Positions 6,635-13,601 of a stretch of DNA of 20,594 nucleotides are shown piece by piece. The notes beneath the pieces were generated by a model. It saw nothing but the letters and a program-made list of their open reading frames with translations. It searched no databases and was not told the DNA's origin. The stretch is from a virus: positions 1 through 20,594 of IMG/VR virus record IMGVR_UViG_3300036766_001086; one strand, 5' to 3'. The position numbers and the translations under genes are program-made. Each line of letters opens with the position of its first letter. Positions within the stretch are counted from its first letter, which is position 1.

Positions 6635-7170
6635 CGTTGGACCGTCGCATCGCCTACTCTCCTGACGTGCCAGCCAAGCGGATCCGCTTCCTCGCCATCG
6701 ACTCCGACCTCACCGCGTCAGGTTTCCTGCTGTGCTCCATCGCGGGCGACGGACGAGTCAACGTCGTCCGCGCCGAGACGGTCAGGCGGCGGCCGATGGA
6801 GGAGTTGGCCGCAAGGCGCAAGGCGATCGGCGAAGCCGCAAGGCAGTGGGCGAAACGCGCGGGACGCGAGGGTCATGCGGTCGTGAACCAGGACCACGGC
6901 GGATTGATCCGTCGCGGACTTCTGAGCACGCTCAGCGCCAAGAAGATCGTAACCGTCAGGGGCGTCACGTGGTTTCAGAAGCTGAGCGTGGCGGCGACGC
7001 AGAGTCGTCGTGGTACGATCGCTGCTTATGGACGCGGCCTGCTCGCGGCGGCGATCAAGACCGGCAAGTGGAACGCAGTTTTGAGCGAGCAGCTGTGCGT
7101 GGCGGCGGCGCTCGCCGAATGGTGGACCCGCAATCGCATCATACACCCTTTTCCGGAGAAGACATCGTGA
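6631..7170 (+). CDS. Putative RuvC-like / RNase H-fold protein (179 aa)
   Basis: TTG 6631 overlaps the previous stop (TTGA); GTG 6667 is an alternative start just before the conserved part. Residues 18-34 (IRFLAIDSDLTASGFLL) look like the first strands of RuvC resolvases, with Asp24 as the candidate metal ligand. The usual second acidic position falls in AVVNQDH (83-89), where Asp88 may substitute for Glu, and a C-terminal helix (SEQLCVAAALAEWW) sits where RuvC proteins carry the last acidic pair. If correct it would cut branched phage DNA before packaging. The match is weak and the catalytic set is not canonical. It is coupled to queD by GTGA. Confidence 0.4.
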   Translation: MTLDRRIAYSPDVPAKRIRFLAIDSDLTASGFLLCSIAGDGRVNVVRAETVRRRPMEELAARRKAIGEAARQWAKRAGREGHAVVNQDHGGLIRRGLLSTLSAKKIVTVRGVTWFQKLSVAATQSRRGTIAAYGRGLLAAAIKTGKWNAVLSEQLCVAAALAEWWTRNRIIHPFPEKTS

Positions 7171-7613
7171 GAGTGATGCTTCGACGGCACATCGACGCCG
7201 CGCACCAGCTCCCGTACCACACCGGCAAATGCCGCCGCCTGCACGGCCATCGGTTCACGATCGACGTCACGATCAGCGGCGAGCCGCAGGCCGATTCGCC
7301 GAACAATCCTGAAAGCGGGATGCTGGTGGACTTCGGTCGGGTCAAGGTGGTCATTGATGCAGTTCTGCCGGATCATCTCAGCCTCAACCGGGTCGGCCAC
7401 GACGGCGTCCTGGGCACCGCGGCGTGCCTTGCGCTCACGACTCCCGACATAGGTTCGCGATGGTACTACGCGATGGATAACCCCACTGCGGAGCGACTGG
7501 CCAAAGTGCTCTACGATGTTCTGGCGCCTCAGATCGCAGAGCTCGTCTTGGGTATCGCTGTCACCGAAGTCACGGTATGGGAAACACCCGACGCGTGCGC
7601 CAGCTATCCGTGA
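7167..7613 (+). CDS. queD: 6-carboxy-5,6,7,8-tetrahydropterin synthase QueD
   Basis: QueD converts 7,8-dihydroneopterin triphosphate, the FolE product, to 6-carboxytetrahydropterin. GTG 7167 overlaps the previous stop and has GGAGAA six bases upstream; ATG 7176 is an alternative. The 148-residue protein shows zinc ligands His13, His26 and His28 (AAHQLPY; CRRLHGHRF) and catalytic Cys22. Other family landmarks are MLVDFGRVK, LPDHLSLN, NPTAERLA and the C-terminal TVWETPDA. There is a small insertion around residues 88-106 relative to the short bacterial enzymes, which are near 120 residues. It heads the preQ0 cassette and is followed by queE in a GTGA overlap. All key residues are present. Confidence 0.93.
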   Translation: MRVMLRRHIDAAHQLPYHTGKCRRLHGHRFTIDVTISGEPQADSPNNPESGMLVDFGRVKVVIDAVLPDHLSLNRVGHDGVLGTAACLALTTPDIGSRWYYAMDNPTAERLAKVLYDVLAPQIAELVLGIAVTEVTVWETPDACASYP

Positions 7614-8242
7614 GCAGCGAAGCGGTGGTGCGTGAAGTGTTCTACGCGGTGCAGGGCGAGGGCGGCCGCGCAGGCGAGGCCAGCGTCTTCGTGCGCTTCG
7701 CCGGCTGCAATCTCGATTGCTGGTTTTGCGATACCGACTGGCAGCATGGCGACCGCCTAACCCTCGACGCGCTTATCGACCTGGTACGCGCTGCACATGC
7801 GCCTGCTCCGCCTGGATGGGTCGTCCTCACCGGGGGAGAGCCCACTGTTGCGCCATCGTTCGACGAGCTGGTGCGCCGGCTGAAAGAGCTCGCCTACCGT
7901 GTCCAGGTCGAGACGAACGGCACGCGGTGGCGTGACGGGCTGGACTGGTGCTACGTGACCGTGAGCCCGAAGGGCCAATGGGAAGGGGAGAAGGCAGCGG
8001 TAGATCCCCGCGTCGCAGCGGCTGCGGCTGAGTGGAAGTATGTTGTCGAAGATGGCGACGCGCTGCCTCAGCCTCCAATCGTGCGGCGGGCGAACGACAG
8101 CACTCCGCGGCTCCCGCCACGCTTGTTCGTCCAACCTCGTTACGACTCGCGGCTAGCGTGGCAGTGGGCATTCAACCTGGTGCGAGCGAATCCGGCCTGG
8201 CGATTGAGTTTGCAGACCCACAAGTGGATCGGCTGCCGGTGA
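7610..8242 (+). CDS. queE: 7-carboxy-7-deazaguanine synthase QueE (radical SAM)
   Basis: QueE uses S-adenosylmethionine and a 4Fe-4S cluster to contract 6-carboxytetrahydropterin to 7-carboxy-7-deazaguanine. The start is GTG 7610, overlapping the queD stop (GTGA), rather than ATG 7577 inside queD. The 210-residue product has the family's opening [19 protein letters not shown], the radical SAM motif [12 protein letters not shown] (Cys33, Cys37, Cys40), [20 protein letters not shown] and the terminal [10 protein letters not shown]. It is the expected length for QueE. It is coupled to folE by GTGA. No key residue is missing. Confidence 0.94.
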   Translation: MSSEAVVREVFYAVQGEGGRAGEASVFVRFAGCNLDCWFCDTDWQHGDRLTLDALIDLVRAAHAPAPPGWVVLTGGEPTVAPSFDELVRRLKELAYRVQVETNGTRWRDGLDWCYVTVSPKGQWEGEKAAVDPRVAAAAAEWKYVVEDGDALPQPPIVRRANDSTPRLPPRLFVQPRYDSRLAWQWAFNLVRANPAWRLSLQTHKWIGCR

Positions 8243-8862
8243 CCTATCCGTCGTGGGATGCCTCGCGCGCGATTACCGCGCGCACCGCGTCAGGCATCGA
8301 CGCCCGCGCGGCCGAGTCCGCCGTGCTCATGCTCCTCCATGCGTTAGGCGAGGACCCGAGCCGCGAAGGATTGAAGGAGACACCTGCGAGGGTCGCGCGA
8401 GCCTGGGCTGAGCTGACTGCGGGCGCACGCGAGGATCCACGGAAGCACCTCGAGCGCTGCTTCGATCTGCCGGAAGCTACTGGGATCATCGTCCAGCGCG
8501 ACATCCCCTTCTATTCGTTGTGCGAGCACCACTTATTGCCTTTCCATGGCAGGGCGTCCATCGCCTACATTCCGAACGTGATTCAGCGACGCGTCGTCGG
8601 ACTGAGCAAGCTGGTGCGCCTGGTGCGCGGGTATGCGGCGCGACTCCAAGTGCAGGAACGACTCACCGCACAGATCGCCGAGGCGTTAGTCGGTCAGCCG
8701 CTTGAAGCGAGCGGCGTAGCAGTGGTCGTGCGCGCCGAGCACCTGTGCATCGGCATGCGCGGGATCAAGGCGCCCGGCAGCGTGACAGTGACGAGTGAAG
8801 TGCGCGGCCTATTCTTCGACGACGCCAGGGCACGAGCGGAAGTGACGGAGCTGCTGCGGTGA
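8239..8862 (+). CDS. folE: GTP cyclohydrolase I FolE
   Basis: FolE opens GTP to 7,8-dihydroneopterin triphosphate, the first step toward preQ0. GTG 8239 overlaps the queE stop (GTGA) and gives 207 residues; a longer frame from 8032 lies inside queE and is rejected. Zinc ligands are Cys95, His98 and Cys170 ([22 protein letters not shown]). Other type I landmarks are [24 protein letters not shown] and [16 protein letters not shown], and the end [14 protein letters not shown] phage-borne copy would raise the pterin supply for deazaguanine synthesis without relying on host folE. It overlaps the next gene by GTGA. Confidence 0.94.
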   Translation: MTYPSWDASRAITARTASGIDARAAESAVLMLLHALGEDPSREGLKETPARVARAWAELTAGAREDPRKHLERCFDLPEATGIIVQRDIPFYSLCEHHLLPFHGRASIAYIPNVIQRRVVGLSKLVRLVRGYAARLQVQERLTAQIAEALVGQPLEASGVAVVVRAEHLCIGMRGIKAPGSVTVTSEVRGLFFDDARARAEVTELLR

Positions 8863-9203
8863 GATTTCCCCTTCGTACAACGGCGACCACCGAAGCGAAT
8901 TTCTACCGGATGCTCCGTGACGATGCCAGGCGTGCGGTATGGGTCCACGTGCGGAGCGATGAGCAGCTTCACCGGTACAGGCTTTTGGCAAGACGTGCCG
9001 GCTGGCAGGTTGTCGCCGGCACCGCACAGTACTTCGTGGTCGCGGTTCGTCGCTGGCTGCGCCCTGCCGACCGCAACGCGCTGAGACGCGCGGCTCGACC
9101 CTACCTCGTGAGGGCAACGGTGCGCCGCCTGGGCGCGTTGTTCGGTTACCCCGACAAGGAGATAGCATGGTACCTCAAGGCGAGCGAGCCGTCGCGGTCC
9201 TGA
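8859..9203 (+). CDS. Unknown protein inside the preQ0 cassette (114 aa)
   Basis: GTG 8859 overlaps the folE stop (GTGA), and the 3' end overlaps queC by 37 bases. The 114-residue product is basic and rich in Arg, Trp and Tyr. It has two beta-like stretches around residues 27-50 ([16 protein letters not shown], then [16 protein letters not shown]) and a helical C-terminal half ending [16 protein letters not shown]. No cysteine pairs, membrane segment or known motif are seen, and I recognise no family. Its place between folE and queC makes a role in deazaguanine synthesis, transport of the base to DNA or regulation worth testing, but that is inference from position only. Confidence 0.65.
   Translation: MRFPLRTTATTEANFYRMLRDDARRAVWVHVRSDEQLHRYRLLARRAGWQVVAGTAQYFVVAVRRWLRPADRNALRRAARPYLVRATVRRLGALFGYPDKEIAWYLKASEPSRS
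9156..9161 (+). promoter_or_regulatory. Ribosome binding site for queC inside the upstream gene
   Basis: AAGGAG sits five bases before ATG 9167, within the coding sequence of the 114-residue gene. It supports the queC start even though the two genes overlap by 37 bases, more than the 4-base overlaps used elsewhere in the cassette. Confidence 0.6.
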
Positions 9204-9835
9204 GTGGTGGGCAGGATTCTACTACCTGCTTGTACTGGGCACTGCGGCAGTTCGAGGAGGTGCGAGCAATCAGTTTCGACTACGGCCAGCGTCACGCATC
9301 CGAACTTGAGGCGGCAGGGCAGATCGCGAGACGCGCGGGCGTCGTGCATAGCATAGCGTCGATTCCATTTCTCGCGGAACTGCGAACAAGCGCACTGACG
9401 AACCGTGCACTCAGCGTCGCGGAGCTGGGTTACTTGGGACTGCCGGCGACGTTCACGCCAGGACGCAACTTGATCTTCCTCACCCAAGCTGCCGCCTACG
9501 CGTTCTCTGTGGGGGCTCACCATCTCGTGACCGGTGTTTGTCAGACCGACTTCTCCGGTTACCCCGACTGTCGTCGCGCGACGATCGACGCGCTGCAACA
9601 GGCGCTCGCACTCGGCATGGAGTGGCCACTGCACATTCACACGCCAGTGATGTACCTAACGAAAGCGCAGAGCGTGACCCTGGCACGTGGCATGAAGGGG
9701 TGCTGGGAAGCGTTGGCGCTCACAGTGACGTGCTATCTTGGCCAACGGCCGGGCTGCGGCACATGTCCTGCGTGCGTAATCCGGGCGCGCGGCTTCGAGG
9801 AAGCTGGCTTTCCGGATCCAGCGACAAACCCGTAA
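9167..9835 (+). CDS. queC: 7-cyano-7-deazaguanine (preQ0) synthase QueC
   Basis: QueC uses ATP and ammonia to turn 7-carboxy-7-deazaguanine into preQ0. ATG 9167 is preceded by AAGGAG. The 222-residue protein has the PP-loop SGGQDST (13-19), DYGQRH, the PGRNLIFL motif, FSGYPDCR, and the zinc site Cys189, Cys197, Cys200 and Cys203 (GCGTCPACVIRARGF). Length fits a plain QueC with no fused glutamine-amidotransferase domain, so I expect a free preQ0 product rather than the amidated G+ base. A six-base gap separates it from the dpdA homologue. Confidence 0.94.
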   Translation: MVPQGERAVAVLSGGQDSTTCLYWALRQFEEVRAISFDYGQRHASELEAAGQIARRAGVVHSIASIPFLAELRTSALTNRALSVAELGYLGLPATFTPGRNLIFLTQAAAYAFSVGAHHLVTGVCQTDFSGYPDCRRATIDALQQALALGMEWPLHIHTPVMYLTKAQSVTLARGMKGCWEALALTVTCYLGQRPGCGTCPACVIRARGFEEAGFPDPATNP

Positions 9836-9841
9836 GCGCGG

Positions 9842-11137
9842 ATGTGGATTCACTGCGCGGAGTTCAGCAGCGAGCGAGGCCAATACTGCTCGCTGGCGAA
9901 AGCCTTCCACACCGCGACGCTGATGAGCTATGCGGGGCGCAGCGTCGAGCGATACTTCGCCGCCCTGTGGGGATTTCAGACGCTCACACACCTAGCGTGC
10001 TTCGACGACTCCACCGTGCCGTATCGAGCGATGACCCGCGAGCGGGTGGTCGGTGGGCTGTTCTCGTTCGTGTCCCGCAATCACCACGGGCGGGTCGCAG
10101 GGTGGGAAGATCACTGGAAAGCCTTGAGCGCGGTGGTAGAGGAGTGGCGGATGCGGGTGCATTTGGCGGGGCGCGGCCCAGGACTCAAGCTTTACCAGGA
10201 CGCTCAGCGTCGAGAAGGCGAGAGTCAGGGGCTAGTGAGTTTCGCGTACCAGCAGGACGAGGCGGACCACGGCGCGACTTGGGACGAGCACAGTAAGAAT
10301 GCCAACGCGGTGAGAGCGCACCTGGTATCGTGGCCCAAGCAGGACGCGCAGGCGGCGTCGCTGAAAGCCGAGAAGCCGGAGAACCACCTGCTGTCGTATA
10401 TCAACTCCGATCACGAGGGCGGATACCGCCAAGTCTGGCGCGATCTCAGGCCCCGCGTGATTGTGGACTCTGGCGCCTTCACTGCCTGGAGCACCGGTGC
10501 AGCGATCAAACTGGAAGACTACGTAACGTGGGCGACCGGCTTTCGCGAGCGGTGGGCGCACAAGATGGGGAGCCTTGTTTTCCTCACCCTGGACGTGATC
10601 GGCGACCAAGCGGCGACGTGGCGGAACACCACGCGCATCAAGCGACTGGGATTGGACGTCATTCCAGTGGTGACGTTCGGTGCCGATCTCAAGCACCTGG
10701 ACCGTGCGCTCGCTGCGCCGTACTTCGCGCTCGGTGGCCTGGTGCCCTACCTCAAGAGCTCGCAGCGGAAACGACTCGAATGGTGGCTCGACCTGTGCTT
10801 CGCACGCGTGATGCGGCACCGGGATAAGACGGGCGTGATGCCGCGGGTGCATCTGTTAGGCGTCACCACGAAGTGGGTGGTGGACCGCTATCCAGCGTAC
10901 ACGACGGACAGCAGCTCGTGGGTGTCGCCGCTGCGGTTCGGGCTGGGCGACGCTGCGAAGATCGGCCGGCTACCGCGCCTGAAGGGTACCGCCCCGGACG
11001 CGCCGGAGCGTAGCGTGCTCGTTCATGCACTGCGGCACGAAATTAGAAAAGTGATCTTCATGCAGGACAATGCGACGGCGCTATGGCGCCATCGGGGAGT
11101 GACGTTCGATGAAGAAGAAGCAAGCGACGCCCGCTAG
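9842..11137 (+). CDS. dpdA: DpdA-like DNA deazaguanine transglycosylase with N-terminal extension
   Basis: DpdA proteins are paralogues of tRNA-guanine transglycosylase that exchange guanine in DNA for 7-deazaguanine bases. Residues about 180-400 match the phage DpdA/TGT-like core: VIVDSGAFTAWSTG with Asp209, FLTLDVIGD with Asp251, PVVTFGAD, YFALGGLVP (the TGT GG motif) and VHLLGVTTKWVVDRYPAY followed by TTDSSSWVSPLRFG with His337 and Asp356. The TGT zinc site of the tRNA enzymes is not evident. Residues 1-179 are an additional region that I do not recognise. Context is decisive: it directly follows queC and the other preQ0 genes. The stop overlaps the ParB-like gene by 29 bases. Substrate preQ0 in phage DNA is inferred. 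Confidence 0.86.
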   Translation: MWIHCAEFSSERGQYCSLAKAFHTATLMSYAGRSVERYFAALWGFQTLTHLACFDDSTVPYRAMTRERVVGGLFSFVSRNHHGRVAGWEDHWKALSAVVEEWRMRVHLAGRGPGLKLYQDAQRREGESQGLVSFAYQQDEADHGATWDEHSKNANAVRAHLVSWPKQDAQAASLKAEKPENHLLSYINSDHEGGYRQVWRDLRPRVIVDSGAFTAWSTGAAIKLEDYVTWATGFRERWAHKMGSLVFLTLDVIGDQAATWRNTTRIKRLGLDVIPVVTFGADLKHLDRALAAPYFALGGLVPYLKSSQRKRLEWWLDLCFARVMRHRDKTGVMPRVHLLGVTTKWVVDRYPAYTTDSSSWVSPLRFGLGDAAKIGRLPRLKGTAPDAPERSVLVHALRHEIRKVIFMQDNATALWRHRGVTFDEEEASDAR

Positions 11138-11798
11138 GGCGCCCACCAAGAGTGCGCTGCGGACGGTTCGGCTCGACGCACGGGTCGTGCCGATAGCGCA
11201 GCTTGAGGCCAACCCCTGGAACGTGAACGCGTTGTCGCAGCGAGAATTCGAGGCGGCGCGTGAGAGCATCCGGTTGTCGGGGTTCGTGGACCCGGTGACA
11301 GTGCGAGCGCACCCGAAGAAGAAGGATCGGTGGCAGATCCTAGACGGTGAGCATCGGTGGCGGGCCGCGAAAGAGGAGAGCTGGACAACCATCAGTATCA
11401 ACGTGCTAGACATCCCCGACGACTCGGCGGCCCGTAAGTTGACGCTCCAGTTGAACATCCACGGAGAGGCCGACCGCTTGCGGCTCGCGCAAGAGCTGGC
11501 ACTGTTGCAGCAGGCGCTCGGTGCCCGAACTGGCGAAGGACTGCCGTGGAGCGAGTCTGAGATTGAGGAGTTGCTGGCCCTGGCGAAAACAGCGATGCCG
11601 GAGTACGCCGAAGGCGGAGCGGGCGAGCCGGAGCACGCCGGCTTTACGACCTTCACTTTCCACGTGCCCGAGGACGCGGCCAAGGTGGTTGAAGAAGCGG
11701 TGGTGCGGGCGATGAAGGAAGGCGAGAGCGAGAACCGCGGTGTCGCGCTGGAACGCATCTGTGCCGACTACTTGGCCAGCGCGGAGGTGGCATCGTGA
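11109..11798 (+). CDS. ParB/sulfiredoxin-domain protein
   Basis: ATG 11109 lies inside the end of dpdA, giving 229 residues. Residues 20-115 are a ParB N-terminal type nuclease/CTPase fold: VVPIAQLEANPWNVN, SIRLSGFVDPVTVRAH, and WQILDGEHRWRAA at about 75-87, where GEHR is the family signature. Residues 118-160 are helical, and a C-terminal section (FTTFTFHVPEDAAKVVEEAV to ICADYLAS) resembles the tail seen in phage ParB-like proteins near terminases. Such proteins bind or nick DNA, or use nucleotides, and their phage role is mostly unproven. Overlap with dpdA suggests co-expression with the DNA modification genes. It is coupled to the next gene by GTGA. Confidence 0.8.
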   Translation: MKKKQATPARAPTKSALRTVRLDARVVPIAQLEANPWNVNALSQREFEAARESIRLSGFVDPVTVRAHPKKKDRWQILDGEHRWRAAKEESWTTISINVLDIPDDSAARKLTLQLNIHGEADRLRLAQELALLQQALGARTGEGLPWSESEIEELLALAKTAMPEYAEGGAGEPEHAGFTTFTFHVPEDAAKVVEEAVVRAMKEGESENRGVALERICADYLASAEVAS

Positions 11799-12307
11799 TC
11801 CGACACTCGACGCCGATCAAGCGGAAGAAGCAGGCATCGCGCCGCAACGGCGTCGGCAAGCGGGAAGCGAACCGCCAGCTCGCTGGGCTGGGGCTCTCGC
11901 GTCACGATGACGAGGATGTGCGGACGGAGGCGCTGGCGATCGTCGGGCGCTTCCTGGCCTGGGTGCGGACGCAGCCTTGCGTGGTGAGCGGCAAGCGGAC
12001 GGGCGACGTGATGGAGCACGCGGGCCAGGACTGGCGGGTGGTCGTGCAGGCTGCGCACGTCGTTCGGACGCGTGGGGCGTTCGGAGGAGACTTCGGGGTG
12101 GTGGTGCCGCTAGTAGACCTGCTGCACCGGCAGCAGGAGGACTCGGCGGACTTCTGGATGGTGCATAGCAGTGACCCGGTTGAGCTGGCTAGGTTGATCG
12201 CATGGAACTACCTTCGCGCACATGACGACGATCGGACCTGGCTACTGGCGCGTGCCCAGGATGGCGACGTGCTCCAACTGGCACGCGCGGCGCTCGCTGG
12301 CCGGTAG
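11795..12307 (+). CDS. HNH-type (DUF968/DUF1364-like) nuclease-related protein, apparently degenerate
   Basis: GTG 11795 overlaps the previous stop and has GGAGG upstream in the ParB-like gene. The 170-residue product has a basic N-terminus (KRKKQASRRNG) and, from about residue 53, the outline of small phage HNH proteins: FLAWVRTQPCVVSG, then VVQAAHVVRTRG, then GVVVPLVDLLHRQQ and FW. In the family as I know it the first motif is CxxC and the last is PLC.HH; here only Cys62, His88 and His111 remain, with Ser and Val at the other expected cysteine positions. It may therefore be inactive or bind metal differently. It lies just upstream of the packaging genes, a common place for phage HNH proteins. 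Confidence 0.55.
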   Translation: MIRHSTPIKRKKQASRRNGVGKREANRQLAGLGLSRHDDEDVRTEALAIVGRFLAWVRTQPCVVSGKRTGDVMEHAGQDWRVVVQAAHVVRTRGAFGGDFGVVVPLVDLLHRQQEDSADFWMVHSSDPVELARLIAWNYLRAHDDDRTWLLARAQDGDVLQLARAALAGR

Positions 12308-12322
12308 TGCCGACCCTCACCG

Positions 12323-13114
12323 ATGCCCCGCACCCCCATGAAGCACCGGAAGCCACCGCCAGAGGACCCCATAGCGGACTACCGCGCCAAGGGATCGGAC
12401 GAACCAATGGAACGCCGGTGCGGACGGCGGTTGACGCGGCGGCACATCCCCGAACTAGAGCGCGACGCGGTAGCGTGGCGGTACTGCAAGAAGTTCTGTC
12501 TCAAGGGTGCTGACCACTGTCGGACGCATGGCGGCCAGCCGCGGGTCGGTCCCGCGAGCCCGAACTGGCGAACCGGCCTCTATTCCGACTTCCTCGCGAC
12601 GGGGCCGCTGGCGGCCGGCTATCGGCACGCGCTCGCGGACCCCAACCTGCGGACGTTGCGGGAGCAGATCGCGTTGGTGAGCGCGCTGGAACATGAGGCG
12701 GTGGTGAGCGCGTCGGCTGCGGGGCCGAGCGCTGGTGCTTGGGCGGCGGTCGCGCGGGCGATGGGCGAGCTTGAGACGGGAATGCGGAGCAAGAACGCCG
12801 CGGTGCTGGCGGGTGCGCTCCAGCAGCTTCGGGATGCGGTCGGCGCGTCGGCAAGCGGTCGCTACGCGCGGGCCGACATCGAGCGGCTCGCGGACCTTCA
12901 GAGGAAGCTCAGGGCCGAGGAGGGCCACCTGATGGAGCGGGAGCAACGGAGCTTCAGTCTCGAGCAGGCGATCGGTCTGGCGCGGCGGTTCGCCGAGATC
13001 GCGCTGCGGTACATCGACGAGCCCGACCGCCGGGCGCGCTGCGCGGCCGAGATTCGGGCTGAGCTGACGCAGCGGCCGTCGCTGATCCTGCCGAGACAGG
13101 CGGCGAGCGCATGA
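12323..13114 (+). CDS. Candidate small terminase-like protein with Cys-HGG motif
   Basis: The start is ATG 12323, fifteen bases after the previous stop; no clear ribosome site is seen, and ATG 12338 is an alternative. The 263-residue protein opens with a Cys-rich region ending YCKKFCLKGADHCRTHGG and SPNWRTGLYS (about residues 53-90). That pattern, a few cysteines then HGG and a short PNxxxGxYS segment, is typical of phage proteins annotated as small terminase subunits or terminase-associated. The rest is helical (residues 100-250), as expected for an oligomeric DNA-recognition subunit. Its place two small genes ahead of the large terminase supports a packaging role. It overlaps the next gene by ATGA. 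Confidence 0.6.
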   Translation: MPRTPMKHRKPPPEDPIADYRAKGSDEPMERRCGRRLTRRHIPELERDAVAWRYCKKFCLKGADHCRTHGGQPRVGPASPNWRTGLYSDFLATGPLAAGYRHALADPNLRTLREQIALVSALEHEAVVSASAAGPSAGAWAAVARAMGELETGMRSKNAAVLAGALQQLRDAVGASASGRYARADIERLADLQRKLRAEEGHLMEREQRSFSLEQAIGLARRFAEIALRYIDEPDRRARCAAEIRAELTQRPSLILPRQAASA

Positions 13115-13368
13115 GCGTGTACGTGGACAATGTGAGGATCCCATTCGGTCGGATGCGGATGAGCCACATGATCGCCGATACTTCCGACGAGCTGCATGCC
13201 TTCGCTGGCCGGCTCGGCATCGAGCGGCGGTGGATTCAGAACCCGGGGACGCCGCGCGAGCACTACGACGTGTCGATCTCGAAGAGGCGTGAGGCGCTCG
13301 CGCTCGGGGCTCGCGAGGTGTCGTCAAAGGAGATCGTGCAGCGGATGCAGGCAGCGGGACAACTATAA
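13111..13368 (+). CDS. DUF4031 family protein (85 aa)
   Basis: ATG 13111 overlaps the previous stop by ATGA. The 85-residue protein matches DUF4031 along its length: MSVYVDNVRIPFGRMRMSHM, then ADTSDELHAFAGRLGI, RRWIQNPGTPREHYDVS and KRREALALGAREV. The conserved His, Asp and Glu residues are compatible with a metal-binding or hydrolytic site, but no activity is established that I know of. It overlaps the next gene in a TAATG junction. Confidence 0.8.
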   Translation: MSVYVDNVRIPFGRMRMSHMIADTSDELHAFAGRLGIERRWIQNPGTPREHYDVSISKRREALALGAREVSSKEIVQRMQAAGQL

Positions 13369-13601
13369 TGATGCCGACGCCGACGCGATGCCCCGTCGCC
13401 AAGTGCGGCCGGAAGATGCGCCTTGGACGTCTGCTGTGTGACCGCTGCTGGCGCCAGGTGTCCCGCGAGCCGCAGGGCCGCGTGCTCCGGCGCTACTTCG
13501 CCCGGGTCGAGCACGACGTCATCCAGGGCGACCGCCAGCCCGGCGATCCAGAGCCAGTCGGCATCCTCAATGCGGCAGCTGCCGAGGAAGCCAACGGGTG
13601 A
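13368..13601 (+). CDS. Small zinc-binding phage protein (77 aa)
   Basis: ATG 13368 shares its A with the DUF4031 stop (TAATG); a second ATG follows at once. Cys8, Cys13, Cys24 and Cys27 (RCPVAKCGRKM, LLCDRCWRQVSRE) form a zinc-ribbon-like set. The CxxCWRxV pattern is recurrent in small phage proteins of unknown function. It ends in a GTGA overlap with the large terminase gene, so it is translated just before terminase. Confidence 0.6.
   Translation: MMPTPTRCPVAKCGRKMRLGRLLCDRCWRQVSREPQGRVLRRYFARVEHDVIQGDRQPGDPEPVGILNAAAAEEANG

Noticed and set aside
6732-7166. Upstream extension of queD by 145 codons
   Set aside because: It overlaps the RuvC-like gene, and QueD similarity begins only after GTG 7167, which has its own binding site.
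8032-8238. Upstream extension of folE by 69 codons
   Set aside because: It lies wholly within queE and is not FolE-like; GTG 8239 in a GTGA overlap fits the cassette pattern.
12307-12513. Open frame starting at GTG in a TAGTG junction
   Set aside because: It overlaps the candidate small terminase in another frame, which has the Cys-HGG motif and is much longer.
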